Origin: Mycobacterium sp. DL440 | GTDB taxonomy: Bacteria > Actinomycetota > Actinomycetes > Mycobacteriales > Mycobacteriaceae | DNA: 64,000 nucleotides | Reading direction: 5' to 3' | NCBI RefSeq assembly: GCF_011745145.1 | Contig: NZ_CP050191.1 | Span: 1,391,991 to 1,455,990 of the forward strand | In this document: piece after piece, positions 37,473-46,638 of the stretch | Layout of the letters: each line of letters opens with the position of its first letter | How positions within the stretch are numbered: the stretch's first letter is position 1 | Notes under the pieces: model-generated | Databases searched by the model: none | What the model was told of the DNA's origin: nothing | The model's input: the letters and a program-made list of their open reading frames with translations, nothing else | Position numbers and translations under genes: made by a program

Positions 37473-38975
37473 ATGAGCAATGTCATCCAGCACTGGCGCG
37501 ACGGCAAGGACTTTGCCGGGACGTCGACCGCCACTGCCCCGGTAACCAATCCGGCCACCGGAGCGGTGACTGGTGAGGTCGCACTGGCCAGCGTGGATGA
37601 CGCGCGTGCGGTGATCGACGCCGCCGCGGCGGCCTTCCCGGCCTGGCGTGACACGTCGCTCGCCAAGCGCACTTCGGTGCTGTTCGCCTACCGGGAGTTG
37701 CTCAACGCCCGCAAGGAGGAGCTGGCCGCGCTCATCACCGCCGAGCACGGCAAGGTGCTCTCCGATGCCCTCGGCGAGGTGAGCCGGGGCCTCGAGGTCG
37801 TCGAGTTCGCTTGCGGCATCCCAAGTCTGCTCAAGGGCGGATTCACCGAGAACGCCTCGACAAACGTGGATGTGCACTCCGTGCTGCAGCCGCTGGGCCC
37901 GGTCGGTGTCATCTCGCCGTTCAACTTCCCGGCCATGGTGCCGATGTGGTTCTTCCCGATCGCCATCGCCGCGGGTAACACCGTGGTGCTCAAGCCCTCG
38001 GAGAAGGATCCCAGCGCCTCGCTGTGGATGGCCCGGTTGTGGGCGGAGGCCGGTCTGCCCGAAGGCGTGTTCAACGTGCTGCAGGGTGACAAGACCGCGG
38101 TCGACGAGCTGCTGACCAACCCCAAGATCAAGGCGATCTCCTTCGTCGGCTCCACCCCGATCGCCCAGTACGTCTACGCCACCGCCACCGCGGCAGGCAA
38201 GCGCGTGCAGGCCCTGGGCGGGGCCAAGAACCACGCGGTGATCCTGCCCGACGCCGACCTGGATCTGGCCGCCGACGCCATGGTCAATGCCGGCTTCGGC
38301 TCCGCCGGTGAGCGCTGCATGGCGATCTCGGCCGCGGTGGCCGTCGGCCCGATCGCCGACGATCTGGTGGCCAAGATCGCCGAGCGCGCCGCCACGATCA
38401 AAACCGGTGACGGAACCAAGGATTCGGACATGGGTCCGCTGGTCACCAAGGTCCACCGCGACAAGGTGGCCTCCTACATCGATGCCGGCGAGGCCGACGG
38501 TGCGAAGGTTGTGGTCGACGGCCGCACCGTCCTGGACGGGACGGGCCAACGGGATTCGGGTGGCTTCTGGCTGGGCCCGACCCTGCTCGACAACGTCACC
38601 CCGGAGATGAGCGTCTACACCGATGAGATCTTCGGCCCGGTGTTGTCGGTGCTGCGGGTTGAGACCTACGACGAGGCTCTTGCGTTGATCAACAACAACC
38701 CCTACGGCAATGGCACGGCGATCTTCACCAACGACGGCGGTGCCGCGCGGCGCTTCCAGAACGAGGTCGAGGTCGGCATGGTCGGCATCAATGTGCCGAT
38801 CCCGGTTCCGATGTCCTACTTCAGCTTTGGCGGTTGGAAGGCATCGCTGTTCGGTGACAGCCATGCGCACGGTGCAGAGGGCGTTCACTTCTTCACCCGG
38901 ACCAAGGCCATCACCACCCGCTGGCTGGACCCCAGCCATGGGGGCATCAACCTCGGGTTCCCCGAGAACAAGTGA
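37473..38975 (+). CDS. mmsA: CoA-acylating methylmalonate-semialdehyde dehydrogenase
   Basis: A 500-residue aldehyde dehydrogenase of the MmsA/IolA type, which oxidises malonate or methylmalonate semialdehyde and, with CoA and loss of CO2, gives acetyl- or propionyl-CoA plus NADH. The catalytic Cys lies in GSAGERCMAIS, characteristic of this subfamily. LQPLGPVGVISPFNFPAMVP and NTVVLKPSEKDP form the nucleotide site. ATG 37473 is preferred because AGGAAGG lies about 10 bases upstream and the protein then begins at MSNVIQHW. Followed 13 bases later by an omega-aminotransferase, which would supply its substrate. Confidence 0.95.
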   Translation: MSNVIQHWRDGKDFAGTSTATAPVTNPATGAVTGEVALASVDDARAVIDAAAAAFPAWRDTSLAKRTSVLFAYRELLNARKEELAALITAEHGKVLSDALGEVSRGLEVVEFACGIPSLLKGGFTENASTNVDVHSVLQPLGPVGVISPFNFPAMVPMWFFPIAIAAGNTVVLKPSEKDPSASLWMARLWAEAGLPEGVFNVLQGDKTAVDELLTNPKIKAISFVGSTPIAQYVYATATAAGKRVQALGGAKNHAVILPDADLDLAADAMVNAGFGSAGERCMAISAAVAVGPIADDLVAKIAERAATIKTGDGTKDSDMGPLVTKVHRDKVASYIDAGEADGAKVVVDGRTVLDGTGQRDSGGFWLGPTLLDNVTPEMSVYTDEIFGPVLSVLRVETYDEALALINNNPYGNGTAIFTNDGGAARRFQNEVEVGMVGINVPIPVPMSYFSFGGWKASLFGDSHAHGAEGVHFFTRTKAITTRWLDPSHGGINLGFPENK

Positions 38976-38988
38976 GAGAATTCCACTC

Positions 38989-40374
38989 ATGACTGCAATT
39001 CAAGAGTCCGCCGCGCTGCCCAACGGGTTGACCGTCGACGCGGCGAAGGCCGAGGCCGCGCGGGCCTATGAACTCGACCGCGCACACGTGTTCCACTCCT
39101 GGTCGGCGCAGGAGGAGATCTCGCCGATGACGATCACCGCCGCCCGGGGCTCGTACGTCTGGGACGGTGATGGCAACCGCCTGCTGGACTTCTCCTCCCA
39201 GCTGGTCAACACCAACATCGGTCACCAGCACCCGAAAGTTGTTGCCGCCATTGCCGAGCAGGCCGCCAAGCTGTGCACGGTAGCCCCGCAGTACGCCAAC
39301 GCGGCCCGCTCGGAGGCGGCCCGGCTGATCGCCGAGCGCACCCCCGGTGAGCTGAACAAGGTGTTCTTCACCAACGGCGGCGCCGACGCGGTCGAGCATG
39401 CGGTCCGCATGGCCCGCCTGCACACCGGCCGCTACAAGGTGCTGTCGCGGTACCGCTCCTACCACGGTGGCACCGACACCGCGATCAACCTCACCGGTGA
39501 CCCGCGGCGCTGGTCCAATGACCACGGCAACGCCGGGGTGGTGCACTTCAACGGGCCGTTCCTGTACCGCTCGTCGTTCCACGCCGAAACCGAGGAACAG
39601 GAATCCCAGCGCGCTCTGGAGTACCTCGAGAAGCTGATCCAGATGGAGGGTCCGACCACCATCGCCGCGATCATCCTGGAGTCGATCCCGGGCACCGCGG
39701 GCATCATGGTCCCCCCGCCCGGATATATGGCCGGGGTGCGGGAGATCTGCGATCGCTACGGCATCGTGTTCATCGCCGACGAGGTGATGGCCGGCTTCGG
39801 TCGTAGCGGAAAGTGGTTCTCCATCGACCATTTCGATGTGGTGCCCGATCTGCTCACCTTCGCCAAGGGCGTGAACTCCGGTTACGTTCCGCTCGGTGGG
39901 GTGGCGATCAGCCCGGCCATCTACGAGACGTTCGCGCACCGGGCCTACCCCGGCGGGCTCACCTACTCCGGTCACCCGCTGGCCACCGCAGCCGCGGTCG
40001 CCACCATCAACGCGATGGCCGACGAGGGCATGGTCGAGAACGCCGCCACGATCGGTGCCGAGGTGCTGGCACCCGGCCTGGCCGAGTTGGCCGCCAAGCA
40101 TCGCAGCATCGGCGAGGTCCGCGGCGCGGGGGTGTTCTGGGCCGTCGAGCTGGTAGCCGATCAGCAGACCCGGGAGCCGTTGGCGCCCTACGGTGGCTCC
40201 AGCCCGGCGATGGCCGCCGTGATCGGTGCATGTAAGGCCAACGGCTTGCTGCCGTTCGCCAACTACAACCGGATCCACGTGGTGCCGCCGTGCAACGTCA
40301 CCGCGCAGGAGGCGCGCGAGGGCCTGGCGATCCTGGACAAGGCGTTCGACGTCGCCGATCAGCACACCCACTGA
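38989..40374 (+). CDS. Class III omega-aminotransferase (probable beta-alanine/pyruvate type)
   Basis: A 461-residue PLP-dependent class III aminotransferase. The PLP Lys is in LLTFAKGVNSGYVPLGG. VFFTNGGADAVEHAVRMAR binds the phosphate, and IADEVMAGFGRSGKWF holds the Asp that contacts the pyridine nitrogen. Coupling to an mmsA-type dehydrogenase and a PucR regulator suggests that it converts beta-alanine, beta-aminoisobutyrate or a similar omega-amino acid to the semialdehyde. The exact amino donor cannot be read. ATG 38989 starts the conserved N-terminus; the upstream open frame overlaps mmsA and is not coding. Confidence 0.93.
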   Translation: MTAIQESAALPNGLTVDAAKAEAARAYELDRAHVFHSWSAQEEISPMTITAARGSYVWDGDGNRLLDFSSQLVNTNIGHQHPKVVAAIAEQAAKLCTVAPQYANAARSEAARLIAERTPGELNKVFFTNGGADAVEHAVRMARLHTGRYKVLSRYRSYHGGTDTAINLTGDPRRWSNDHGNAGVVHFNGPFLYRSSFHAETEEQESQRALEYLEKLIQMEGPTTIAAIILESIPGTAGIMVPPPGYMAGVREICDRYGIVFIADEVMAGFGRSGKWFSIDHFDVVPDLLTFAKGVNSGYVPLGGVAISPAIYETFAHRAYPGGLTYSGHPLATAAAVATINAMADEGMVENAATIGAEVLAPGLAELAAKHRSIGEVRGAGVFWAVELVADQQTREPLAPYGGSSPAMAAVIGACKANGLLPFANYNRIHVVPPCNVTAQEAREGLAILDKAFDVADQHTH

Positions 40375-40387
40375 CGTTTCACCCCGA

Positions 40388-40424
40388 ACGGCCCGGCCGT
40401 GCGGAATCCGCACGGCCGGGCCGT
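40388..40424. terminator. Perfect 17-bp hairpin after the aminotransferase
   Basis: ACGGCCCGGCCGTGCGG and its exact complement are separated by AAT. It lies 13 bases after the aminotransferase stop and 5 bases before the stop of the convergent coiled-coil gene. No U-tract follows. Stem length and position make it a very likely bidirectional terminator. Confidence 0.8.
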
Positions 40425-40429
40425 CGGCG

Positions 40430-40687
40430 TCAGTGCTTGCCGATGATGAGGTCTTTGATTTCGGCCAGGTGCTCGTCAACCGAACGCAGCCGTGCGCCGG
40501 TTTCCTGACGGAATTCGGCGAGTTCACGTTCAACTGAGGTCAGTCGTCCCTCGACCGAGGTCAGCCGCGTCCCATGCTCGCGTTGATTGGCACCCAGGGC
40601 GTTGACCGCCGCGAGCACCGCGCGGTAGTCGAAGCGATCAGCCTCCAGCGCGGCTACGCGCGCTTCGAGGTCCTCCGGAGTTGCCAT
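40430..40687 (-). CDS. Small coiled-coil protein, function unknown
   Basis: An 85-residue acidic/basic heptad protein beginning MATPEDLEARVAALEADRFD and continuing with near-repeats (TRLTSVEGRLTSVERELAEF), predicted to be a continuous coiled coil with no signal peptide or membrane segment. ATG 40687 or ATG 40696 could start it; the frame is open to 40942, but that part lacks coding character and overlaps the promoter of the plus-strand HAD gene. I do not recognise the family. Confidence 0.65.
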   Translation of the reverse strand: MATPEDLEARVAALEADRFDYRAVLAAVNALGANQREHGTRLTSVEGRLTSVERELAEFRQETGARLRSVDEHLAEIKDLIIGKH

Positions 40688-40793
40688 CCGCCCCATCGTA
40701 AAGGCGTGACAAGGCGAGGGCCATGCCATCGCTCGGCCCTGTGGATAACTCCGTTGGCCCCTGAGCCGCAGCGCAAATTGAGACACTGGACGA

Positions 40794-41567
40794 GTGCGTT
40801 CACCTGCCCAGTGCTGGCTCACCGACATGGACGGCGTCTTGGTGCGCGAGGAACATGCGCTGCCGGGCGCCGCCGACTTCCTGCAGACCCTGGCCGACAA
40901 GAAACGGCCATTCCTGGTACTGACCAATAACTCGATCTTCACGCCGCGTGACCTGGCCGCCCGCCTGGCGCGTTCGGGGCTGATCGTGCCGGAAGCGTCG
41001 ATCTGGACGTCGGCGCTGGCGACGGCGGCATTCCTCAGCGATCAGCTGCCGGGTGGTTCGGCCTATGTGATCGGTGAGGCCGGGCTGACCACCGCACTGC
41101 ACGAGGCTGGCTACACCCTGACCGACATCGCGCCGGACTACGTGGTGCTGGGAGAGACCCGCACCTATTCGTTCGAGGCGATCACCAAAGCCGTCCGGCT
41201 GATCCTCGGCGGTGCCCGGTTCATCGCCACCAACCCTGACGTCAGCGGCCCGTCAGCGGAGGGGCCGCTGCCCGCGACCGGGTCAGTGGCAGCGATGATC
41301 ACCAAGGCTACCGGGCGTGACCCCTATTTCGTCGGGAAGCCCAACCCGATGATGTTCCGCAGCGCGCTCAACCGGATCGAGGCGCACTCGGAGAACACCG
41401 TCATGGTGGGGGACCGGATGGACACCGATGTGGTGGCCGGGATCGAGGCGGGCTTGGACACCATCCTGGTGCTCACCGGGTCGACGTCGGTCGAGGACAT
41501 CGAGCGTTACCCGTTCCGGCCCAGCCGGGTGCTGCCTTCCATCGCAGAAGCCATCGAATTGATCTGA
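40794..41567 (+). CDS. HAD-superfamily (NagD-like, type IIA) phosphatase
   Basis: A 257-residue HAD hydrolase. Motif I is [10 protein letters not shown] (nucleophile and acid Asp), motif II is LVLTNNS, the motif III Lys is in VGKPNP, and motif IV is [14 protein letters not shown]. The layout matches the NagD/p-nitrophenylphosphatase group with a type IIA cap. The start is GTG 40794. It ends one base before the E1 dehydrogenase start, so the two are probably co-translated. It could remove an inhibitory or damaged phosphorylated metabolite; the substrate is not readable. Confidence 0.92.
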   Translation: MRSPAQCWLTDMDGVLVREEHALPGAADFLQTLADKKRPFLVLTNNSIFTPRDLAARLARSGLIVPEASIWTSALATAAFLSDQLPGGSAYVIGEAGLTTALHEAGYTLTDIAPDYVVLGETRTYSFEAITKAVRLILGGARFIATNPDVSGPSAEGPLPATGSVAAMITKATGRDPYFVGKPNPMMFRSALNRIEAHSENTVMVGDRMDTDVVAGIEAGLDTILVLTGSTSVEDIERYPFRPSRVLPSIAEAIELI

Positions 41568-41568
41568 G

Positions 41569-43722
41569 ATGGCCGGAGTTTCGGGGACCGAGCCCATCGA
41601 CGAGTACTTCACTGCGACGGTATCGGCCCTGGCGGGGCCGAGTGTGGGGACCGCGCTTGGTATCCCGAACCCCTTGGCGCTCTTCGATGCCCAGCTGGGC
41701 AGCAGACATCTGGACCTGGCCGCCCGGTGGTTGCGCTCAGAGGGCAGGGGCTACTACACCATCGGATCGTCGGGCCATGAGGGCAACGCCGCCGTGGCGG
41801 CGACGCTGCGTCCTACCGACCCTGCGCTGTTGCACTACCGTTCGGGCGGCTTCTACCTGGCTCGCGCTGCTCAGGTCGACGGCGCCGATCCGCTGCGCGA
41901 CGTGCTGCTCGGGTTGGTGGCGGCCACCGCCGAACCGATCTCCGGCGGGCGGCACAAGGTGTTCGGCCGTCACGACCTGAACGTCATTCCGCAGACCTCC
42001 ACCATTGCCTCACATCTGCCACGGTCGGTCGGCGTGGCCTTCTCGATCGCCCGCACCCGCAAGCTCGGTGTGGCCTGCCCATGGCCGGAGGATGCGGTCA
42101 CGGTGTGCAGTTTCGGTGACGCCTCGGCCAACCACTCGACGACCGTTGGTGCTGTCAACGCGGCCCTGCATGCCTCCTACCAGGGGCTGCCGATGCCGCT
42201 GCTGTTCGTCTGTGAAGACAATGGCATCGGCATCAGCACGCCTACGCCGCGCGGCTGGATCGCCCGCGCCTATCGGGGCCGTGAGGGGCTGAGGTACTTC
42301 GCGGCCGACGGCTGCGACCTCGTCGACGCGTTCGAAACCGCACGCGCCGCGGCCGATTGGGTTCGTCGCGAACGCAAGCCTGCGTTCCTGCATCTGCGTA
42401 TGGTGCGGTTGATGGGGCATGCCGGCACCGATTACGAGCAGTCCTACCGGCGGCCCGCCGACATCGTTGCCGACTATGACCGTGACCCGGTGCTCAACGC
42501 TGCGAGAACACTTGTGGCCCATGGCATCCTGACTCCTGAGCAGGTGCTGGACCGATACGAGTGCAAACGTGACGAGGTGATGAGCTTGGCCCGCGCGGTC
42601 CGCGATTGTCCGCAGTTGGACAGCGCGACAGCTGTCATGCGGCCACTGCGCGGCACGCTCGACGAGGCCAGGGCGATCCGCGTCGCCGCCCCGAGCGAAC
42701 CTGGCGGCGAACCGTTGACCCTGGCGCTGGCCATCAACGCGGCCCTGCAGCAAGTCCTGCAGGGCCATCGGGAGACGATCGTGTTCGGCGAGGACGTCGC
42801 GCGCAAGGGCGGAGTCTACGGCGTGACGCGCGGGCTGCAGGCCGCTGCCGGCCCAGCTCGGGTGTTCGACACACTGCTTGACGAGCAGACCATCCTCGGC
42901 CTGGCTCTGGGCGCGGGTGTCTCGGGTCTGCTGCCCATTCCCGAGATCCAATACCTGGCCTATCTACACAATGCCGCCGATCAGATCCGCGGCGAGGGAG
43001 CCACGCTGCAGTTCTTCTCCGACCGGCAGTACCGCAACCCGATGGTGGTGCGTATCGCCGGTCTCGGATATCAGAAGGGGTTCGGCGGGCACTTCCACAA
43101 CGACAACTCGATCGCAGCGATCCGCGACATCCCCGGTGTGGTGATCGCCGCGCCGGCCCGTCCCGACGATGCCGCGGCGATGCTGCATACCTGTGTCGAC
43201 GCCGCGAAAACTGCTGGGGCGGTGTGTATTTACCTTGAACCCATCGCCTTGTACCACACCAAGGACCTCTACGCCGACGGCGACCAGCAGTGGCTGGCGC
43301 CCTACCCGCAGCGGCCGGTGCGCATCGGGCAGGCCCGCACCTACGGCGACGGGGCCGACCTGACCATCCTGACGTTCGGCAACGGCTTGTGGATGAGCCT
43401 TCGGGTGGCTCGCCGCTTGGAGCAGGCTGGGATTGCCGTCCGGGTAGTCGACCTGCGTTGGCTGTCGCCACTGCCGGTCGAGGACATGCTGCGCGAAGCG
43501 GATGCGACCGGGCGGGTGCTCATCGTCGACGAGACCCGCCGCACCGGGGGTGTGGGAGAAGGCGTGCTGGTCGAACTCGCTGACCACGGCTTCGCCGGCC
43601 GGGTGCAGCGGGTGTCCAGTGCCGACAGCTTCATCCCGCTGGGCGATGCCGCGCTGGAGGTGCTGTTGTCCGAGGACACCATCGAGGCTGCCGCGGTGAA
43701 ACTGGTCGGCCAACGGGCTTGA
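41569..43722 (+). CDS. Fused alpha-beta E1 component of a 2-oxoacid dehydrogenase
   Basis: A 717-residue thiamine-diphosphate enzyme in which the E1 alpha (about 1-350) and E1 beta (about 385-717) chains are fused. The alpha part has IGSSGHEGNAAVAATL and the ThDP/Mg region from CSFGDASANHSTTVGAVNAAL to CEDNGIGIST. The beta part has VFGEDVARKGGVYGVTRGL, DTLLDEQTILGLALGAG, RIAGLGYQKGFGGHFHNDNS and the C-terminal VDLRWLSPLP and IVDETRRTGGVGEG. It would decarboxylate a branched-chain or related 2-oxoacid. No E2 or E3 genes are nearby. ATG 41569 follows the HAD gene by one base. Confidence 0.92.
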   Translation: MAGVSGTEPIDEYFTATVSALAGPSVGTALGIPNPLALFDAQLGSRHLDLAARWLRSEGRGYYTIGSSGHEGNAAVAATLRPTDPALLHYRSGGFYLARAAQVDGADPLRDVLLGLVAATAEPISGGRHKVFGRHDLNVIPQTSTIASHLPRSVGVAFSIARTRKLGVACPWPEDAVTVCSFGDASANHSTTVGAVNAALHASYQGLPMPLLFVCEDNGIGISTPTPRGWIARAYRGREGLRYFAADGCDLVDAFETARAAADWVRRERKPAFLHLRMVRLMGHAGTDYEQSYRRPADIVADYDRDPVLNAARTLVAHGILTPEQVLDRYECKRDEVMSLARAVRDCPQLDSATAVMRPLRGTLDEARAIRVAAPSEPGGEPLTLALAINAALQQVLQGHRETIVFGEDVARKGGVYGVTRGLQAAAGPARVFDTLLDEQTILGLALGAGVSGLLPIPEIQYLAYLHNAADQIRGEGATLQFFSDRQYRNPMVVRIAGLGYQKGFGGHFHNDNSIAAIRDIPGVVIAAPARPDDAAAMLHTCVDAAKTAGAVCIYLEPIALYHTKDLYADGDQQWLAPYPQRPVRIGQARTYGDGADLTILTFGNGLWMSLRVARRLEQAGIAVRVVDLRWLSPLPVEDMLREADATGRVLIVDETRRTGGVGEGVLVELADHGFAGRVQRVSSADSFIPLGDAALEVLLSEDTIEAAAVKLVGQRA

Positions 43723-43735
43723 TAGCTTGACTCCC

Positions 43736-44965
43736 ATGGCTGAAGCTGTAACGCCCGACCCGACCCGTCCGCTGGCCGGGGTGCGCATCGTCGAGATCTC
43801 CAGCTTCGTCGCCGTGCCGCTGGCCGGCATGACTCTGGCTCAGTTGGGTGCCGAGGTGGTTCGGGTGGACCCCATCGGCGGCGCTGCCGACTATCAGCGC
43901 TGGCCGCTGACCGACGGCGGCGACAGCATCTACTGGGCCGGGCTGAACAAGGGCAAGCGCTCGCTGGCCGCCGATATGCGTTCGCCCGAGGGGCAGCAGC
44001 TGGTACAGCGGCTGGTCGCGGAGTCCGGAGTTCTCATCACGAATGTGGCGGGACGCCAATGGCATTCGTACGATGTGTTGTCCGGGTTGCGTGCCGACCT
44101 GATCCACGTCGAGGTATCCGGGCGGGCCGACGGCGGCACCGGAGTGGATTACACCGTCAACGCCGGGTTGGGCTTCCCCCTGGTCACCGGGCCCGCGCAG
44201 TTGGCCACCCCGGTCAACCATGTGCTGCCGGCCTGGGATGTCAGCTGCGGGTTGTACGTGGCGCTGGCCGTCAGTGCCGCACTGCGCCATCGCGATGCCA
44301 CCGGTGAGGGTGCGCGGATCAGCATTCCGCTGGAGAACGTCGCACTCGCCACCGCAGGCAATCTCGGATTCCTGACCGAGGTGATGATCAACGGCACCGG
44401 GCGCGAACGCCTCGGCAACACGCTGTACGGCACCTACGGGCAGAACTTCACCAGCGGCGACGGCGTCGGGTTCATGCTCGTCGCTCTCACCGGCCGACAC
44501 TTCCGTGACCTCACCGAGGTCACCGGGACCACCAAAGCCGTTGCCGCCCTTGCCGAGGCATTCGGTGCCGATTTCAGCGACGAAGGTCAGCGCTACATCC
44601 ACCGGGATGCCCTGACCGGACTGTTCACTTTGTGGTTCAGCGAACACACGGCCGAGGAGATCAGCGCGGCGCTCTCGGGTACCTCGGTGCTCTGGGAGCG
44701 GTACCGGAGCTTCGCCGAGGTTGCCGTCGACGAGCGGGTGGTCGCCAACCCGCTGTTTACCCCGCTGGAGCAACCCCGCATCGGCACCTACCTGGCGCCA
44801 GGCTTGCCCGTCTCGATCGGGGGGATGTATCCGCCGGCTGTCGCCGCGCCCGCACTCGGTGATGACACCACTTCCGTTCTGGCCGAACACCTCGGGATGG
44901 GCGCCGACGAGATCGCGGGCCTGACCCGATCAGGTACCGTCGCAACAGGTACTGACAAGCGGTGA
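43736..44965 (+). CDS. Family III CoA-transferase (CaiB/BaiF)
   Basis: A 409-residue class III CoA-transferase or acyl-CoA racemase relative. It begins with the family segment PLAGVRIVEISSFVAVPLAGMTLAQLGAEVV followed by RVDPIGGAADYQRWP, and has WAGLNKGKRSLAADMRSPEG. The start ATG 43736 is preferred over TTG 43727. It overlaps the thioesterase by 4 bases and lies 13 bases after the E1 gene, suggesting an acyl-CoA pathway. Members move CoA between carboxylic acids or racemise 2-methylacyl-CoA; which applies here cannot be told. Confidence 0.9.
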   Translation: MAEAVTPDPTRPLAGVRIVEISSFVAVPLAGMTLAQLGAEVVRVDPIGGAADYQRWPLTDGGDSIYWAGLNKGKRSLAADMRSPEGQQLVQRLVAESGVLITNVAGRQWHSYDVLSGLRADLIHVEVSGRADGGTGVDYTVNAGLGFPLVTGPAQLATPVNHVLPAWDVSCGLYVALAVSAALRHRDATGEGARISIPLENVALATAGNLGFLTEVMINGTGRERLGNTLYGTYGQNFTSGDGVGFMLVALTGRHFRDLTEVTGTTKAVAALAEAFGADFSDEGQRYIHRDALTGLFTLWFSEHTAEEISAALSGTSVLWERYRSFAEVAVDERVVANPLFTPLEQPRIGTYLAPGLPVSIGGMYPPAVAAPALGDDTTSVLAEHLGMGADEIAGLTRSGTVATGTDKR

Positions 44966-45768
44966 GTACCCTTTTGGCGCTGTTGGACGTGTGCGCGCAC
45001 GCGGACGGCGACGTGTTCACCGGGCAGGCCAGTGGTCCGGCCGGCAAGCGCGCCTACGGCGGTCTGCTGGCAGCGCAGAGCCTGGCAGCCGCCTGCCGGA
45101 CCGTGGGAGATGACCGGTCTCCGACCAACATGCACCTTCAATTCCTGCGCGGCGGGGACGCCGGGGAACCCGTCGAGCACCGCGTGCACCGGGTGTACGA
45201 CGGGCGCACGGCGTCGGCCCGACGGGTCGAATCGTATGAGCACGGGCGCATGCTGACGACGGCCACGGTGTCGTTCGCGACAGCGCTCGCCGGGCCTGAC
45301 CACGGCCTGGGCGCGATGCCGCACGATCCCGAGGTGCTGCCGTGCACCGGCCCGCCCGGACCGGCGCCCTCCCTTCCGCTCGACGAATTCGACATCCGCA
45401 TCGCCGACGACGGCTCAGGTGAGGAGTTCGTGCGCCGGATGTGGTGGCGGGTCACCACTGAACTTCCGGACGATCCGTTGGTGCACACGCTGATTGCGGT
45501 GTACATCACCGATCTGTATGGGATCGATCCGGCGTTGGCCGTACACGGCCACAGCATGCGGTCGCGCAGCCACCGCAGTGGCACCACCGATTCGTCGATC
45601 TGGTTTCACCGTCCGGTACAGGCCGGGGACTGGAATCTGCTGGAGTCGCGCTCACCGGCCGCCGCGCGGGGTCGCGGGCTGATCACGTCGAGTCTGCTGC
45701 GCGCCGACGGCGCGGTCGCCGCCACCCTCGTGCAGGAGGGGTTGGTCGCCGAGCGCTTGGTCGACTGA
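44962..45768 (+). CDS. Acyl-CoA thioesterase, TesB-like double hot-dog
   Basis: A 268-residue thioesterase with two hot-dog domains. The first half has QASGPAGKRAYGGLLAAQSLAAAC, the second half has SSIWFHRPVQAGDWNLLESRSPAA and the final GRGLITSSLLRADGAVAATLVQEGL, characteristic of TesB and its mycobacterial paralogues. It hydrolyses acyl-CoA to free acid and CoA. GTG 44962 overlaps the CoA-transferase stop. It ends 3 bases from the stop of the convergent membrane-protein gene. Confidence 0.93.
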   Translation: MSTLLALLDVCAHADGDVFTGQASGPAGKRAYGGLLAAQSLAAACRTVGDDRSPTNMHLQFLRGGDAGEPVEHRVHRVYDGRTASARRVESYEHGRMLTTATVSFATALAGPDHGLGAMPHDPEVLPCTGPPGPAPSLPLDEFDIRIADDGSGEEFVRRMWWRVTTELPDDPLVHTLIAVYITDLYGIDPALAVHGHSMRSRSHRSGTTDSSIWFHRPVQAGDWNLLESRSPAAARGRGLITSSLLRADGAVAATLVQEGLVAERLVD

Positions 45769-45771
45769 TCG

Positions 45772-46638
45772 CTACGGCTTCGGTCCCAGGCAGTTGTCAG
45801 GACTCCAGTCGTTGAGATGGCGCACACCGTGGAGGACTTCGACGAAGTGCGGTGCGATGAAAGTCTTCGTGATCGCCATCAGCACCATCAGGACGCCGAT
45901 GGTGGCGAACCCGGATATGGCGATGGCGCTCAGCGGGGTGCGCTCGCCCGGTAGACGATCCCAGCGGGTATAGAACAGTAGCGCCGCGAAATGCCATGAA
46001 CCATAGACCAATACGTTCAGGCCCCACATGCCGGTGTCGTTGTCGAAGCAATAGTTGGAGCCGGAGTATGCGAACGTTTCGCCAAGAGGCATGATGCCGG
46101 CCAGGAGCAGACACAGTACAGCGTGACGGGCCATTGAGTCGCGGGCCAGCACGCCGCCAGTGCGGTCGAGCAGCTGGCTGACCATCCGGTAGAGCGTCCC
46201 CAAGATGACCGTGTAGAAGCTGAACACGCTGACGGTCATGGGCAACATGAACAGCGGTACACCATTGGGATTCCAGGCGGTGTTGAAGGCGAAATGGCCG
46301 TGTAGGACCTCGTACCACGGGTCGGTGCCGATGAATCCGCCCAGCACGGCCCAGATGGTCAGGAAGACGCCCATCCTGAAGCCGTACAACTCGGACAGCG
46401 GGCGTCCGCGGTCTTCGGGTGCCCGCAACACCAGCGGCCAGATGAGTGTGCCGAGCGCCATCACGATCGCCTGGCCGATAAGTGCGGGGTCGTTGGGACG
46501 GTCATAGCTGAGGTTCATCACCACCAGCCCTTGCAACGGAACCGTGATGAGAAACCACACCACATAGATGATCTCGGTGCGACGCTTGCCGGGATTTGCC
46601 GCCAGGAGATGGAACTTGGGCGGTTCGACCTGGGTCAC
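45772..46638 (-). CDS. Seven-helix membrane protein resembling cycloeucalenol cycloisomerase
   Basis: A 288-residue integral membrane protein with about seven predicted helices (near 22-44, 52-71, 87-105, 130-152, 168-186, 205-225 and 240-262). Several spaced motifs recall plant cycloeucalenol cycloisomerase, which opens the cyclopropane ring of plant sterols: NPGKRRTE near the start, then GFIGTDPWYEVL, WNPNGVP, FSFYTVILGTLYRM, and GETFAYSGSNYCFDN. This comparison is from memory, so the identity is tentative, but the order and spacing match over most of the length. GTG 46638 overlaps the stop of the upstream gene (GTGA), so the two form a minus-strand operon controlled from 47637-47820. Confidence 0.6.
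   Translation of the reverse strand: MTQVEPPKFHLLAANPGKRRTEIIYVVWFLITVPLQGLVVMNLSYDRPNDPALIGQAIVMALGTLIWPLVLRAPEDRGRPLSELYGFRMGVFLTIWAVLGGFIGTDPWYEVLHGHFAFNTAWNPNGVPLFMLPMTVSVFSFYTVILGTLYRMVSQLLDRTGGVLARDSMARHAVLCLLLAGIMPLGETFAYSGSNYCFDNDTGMWGLNVLVYGSWHFAALLFYTRWDRLPGERTPLSAIAISGFATIGVLMVLMAITKTFIAPHFVEVLHGVRHLNDWSPDNCLGPKP

Noticed and set aside
37356..38990. A 544-codon open frame on the minus strand opposite mmsA
   Set aside because: It mirrors the codon structure of the real gene, has no recognisable domain and no ribosome binding site. Long antisense frames are expected in GC-rich DNA.
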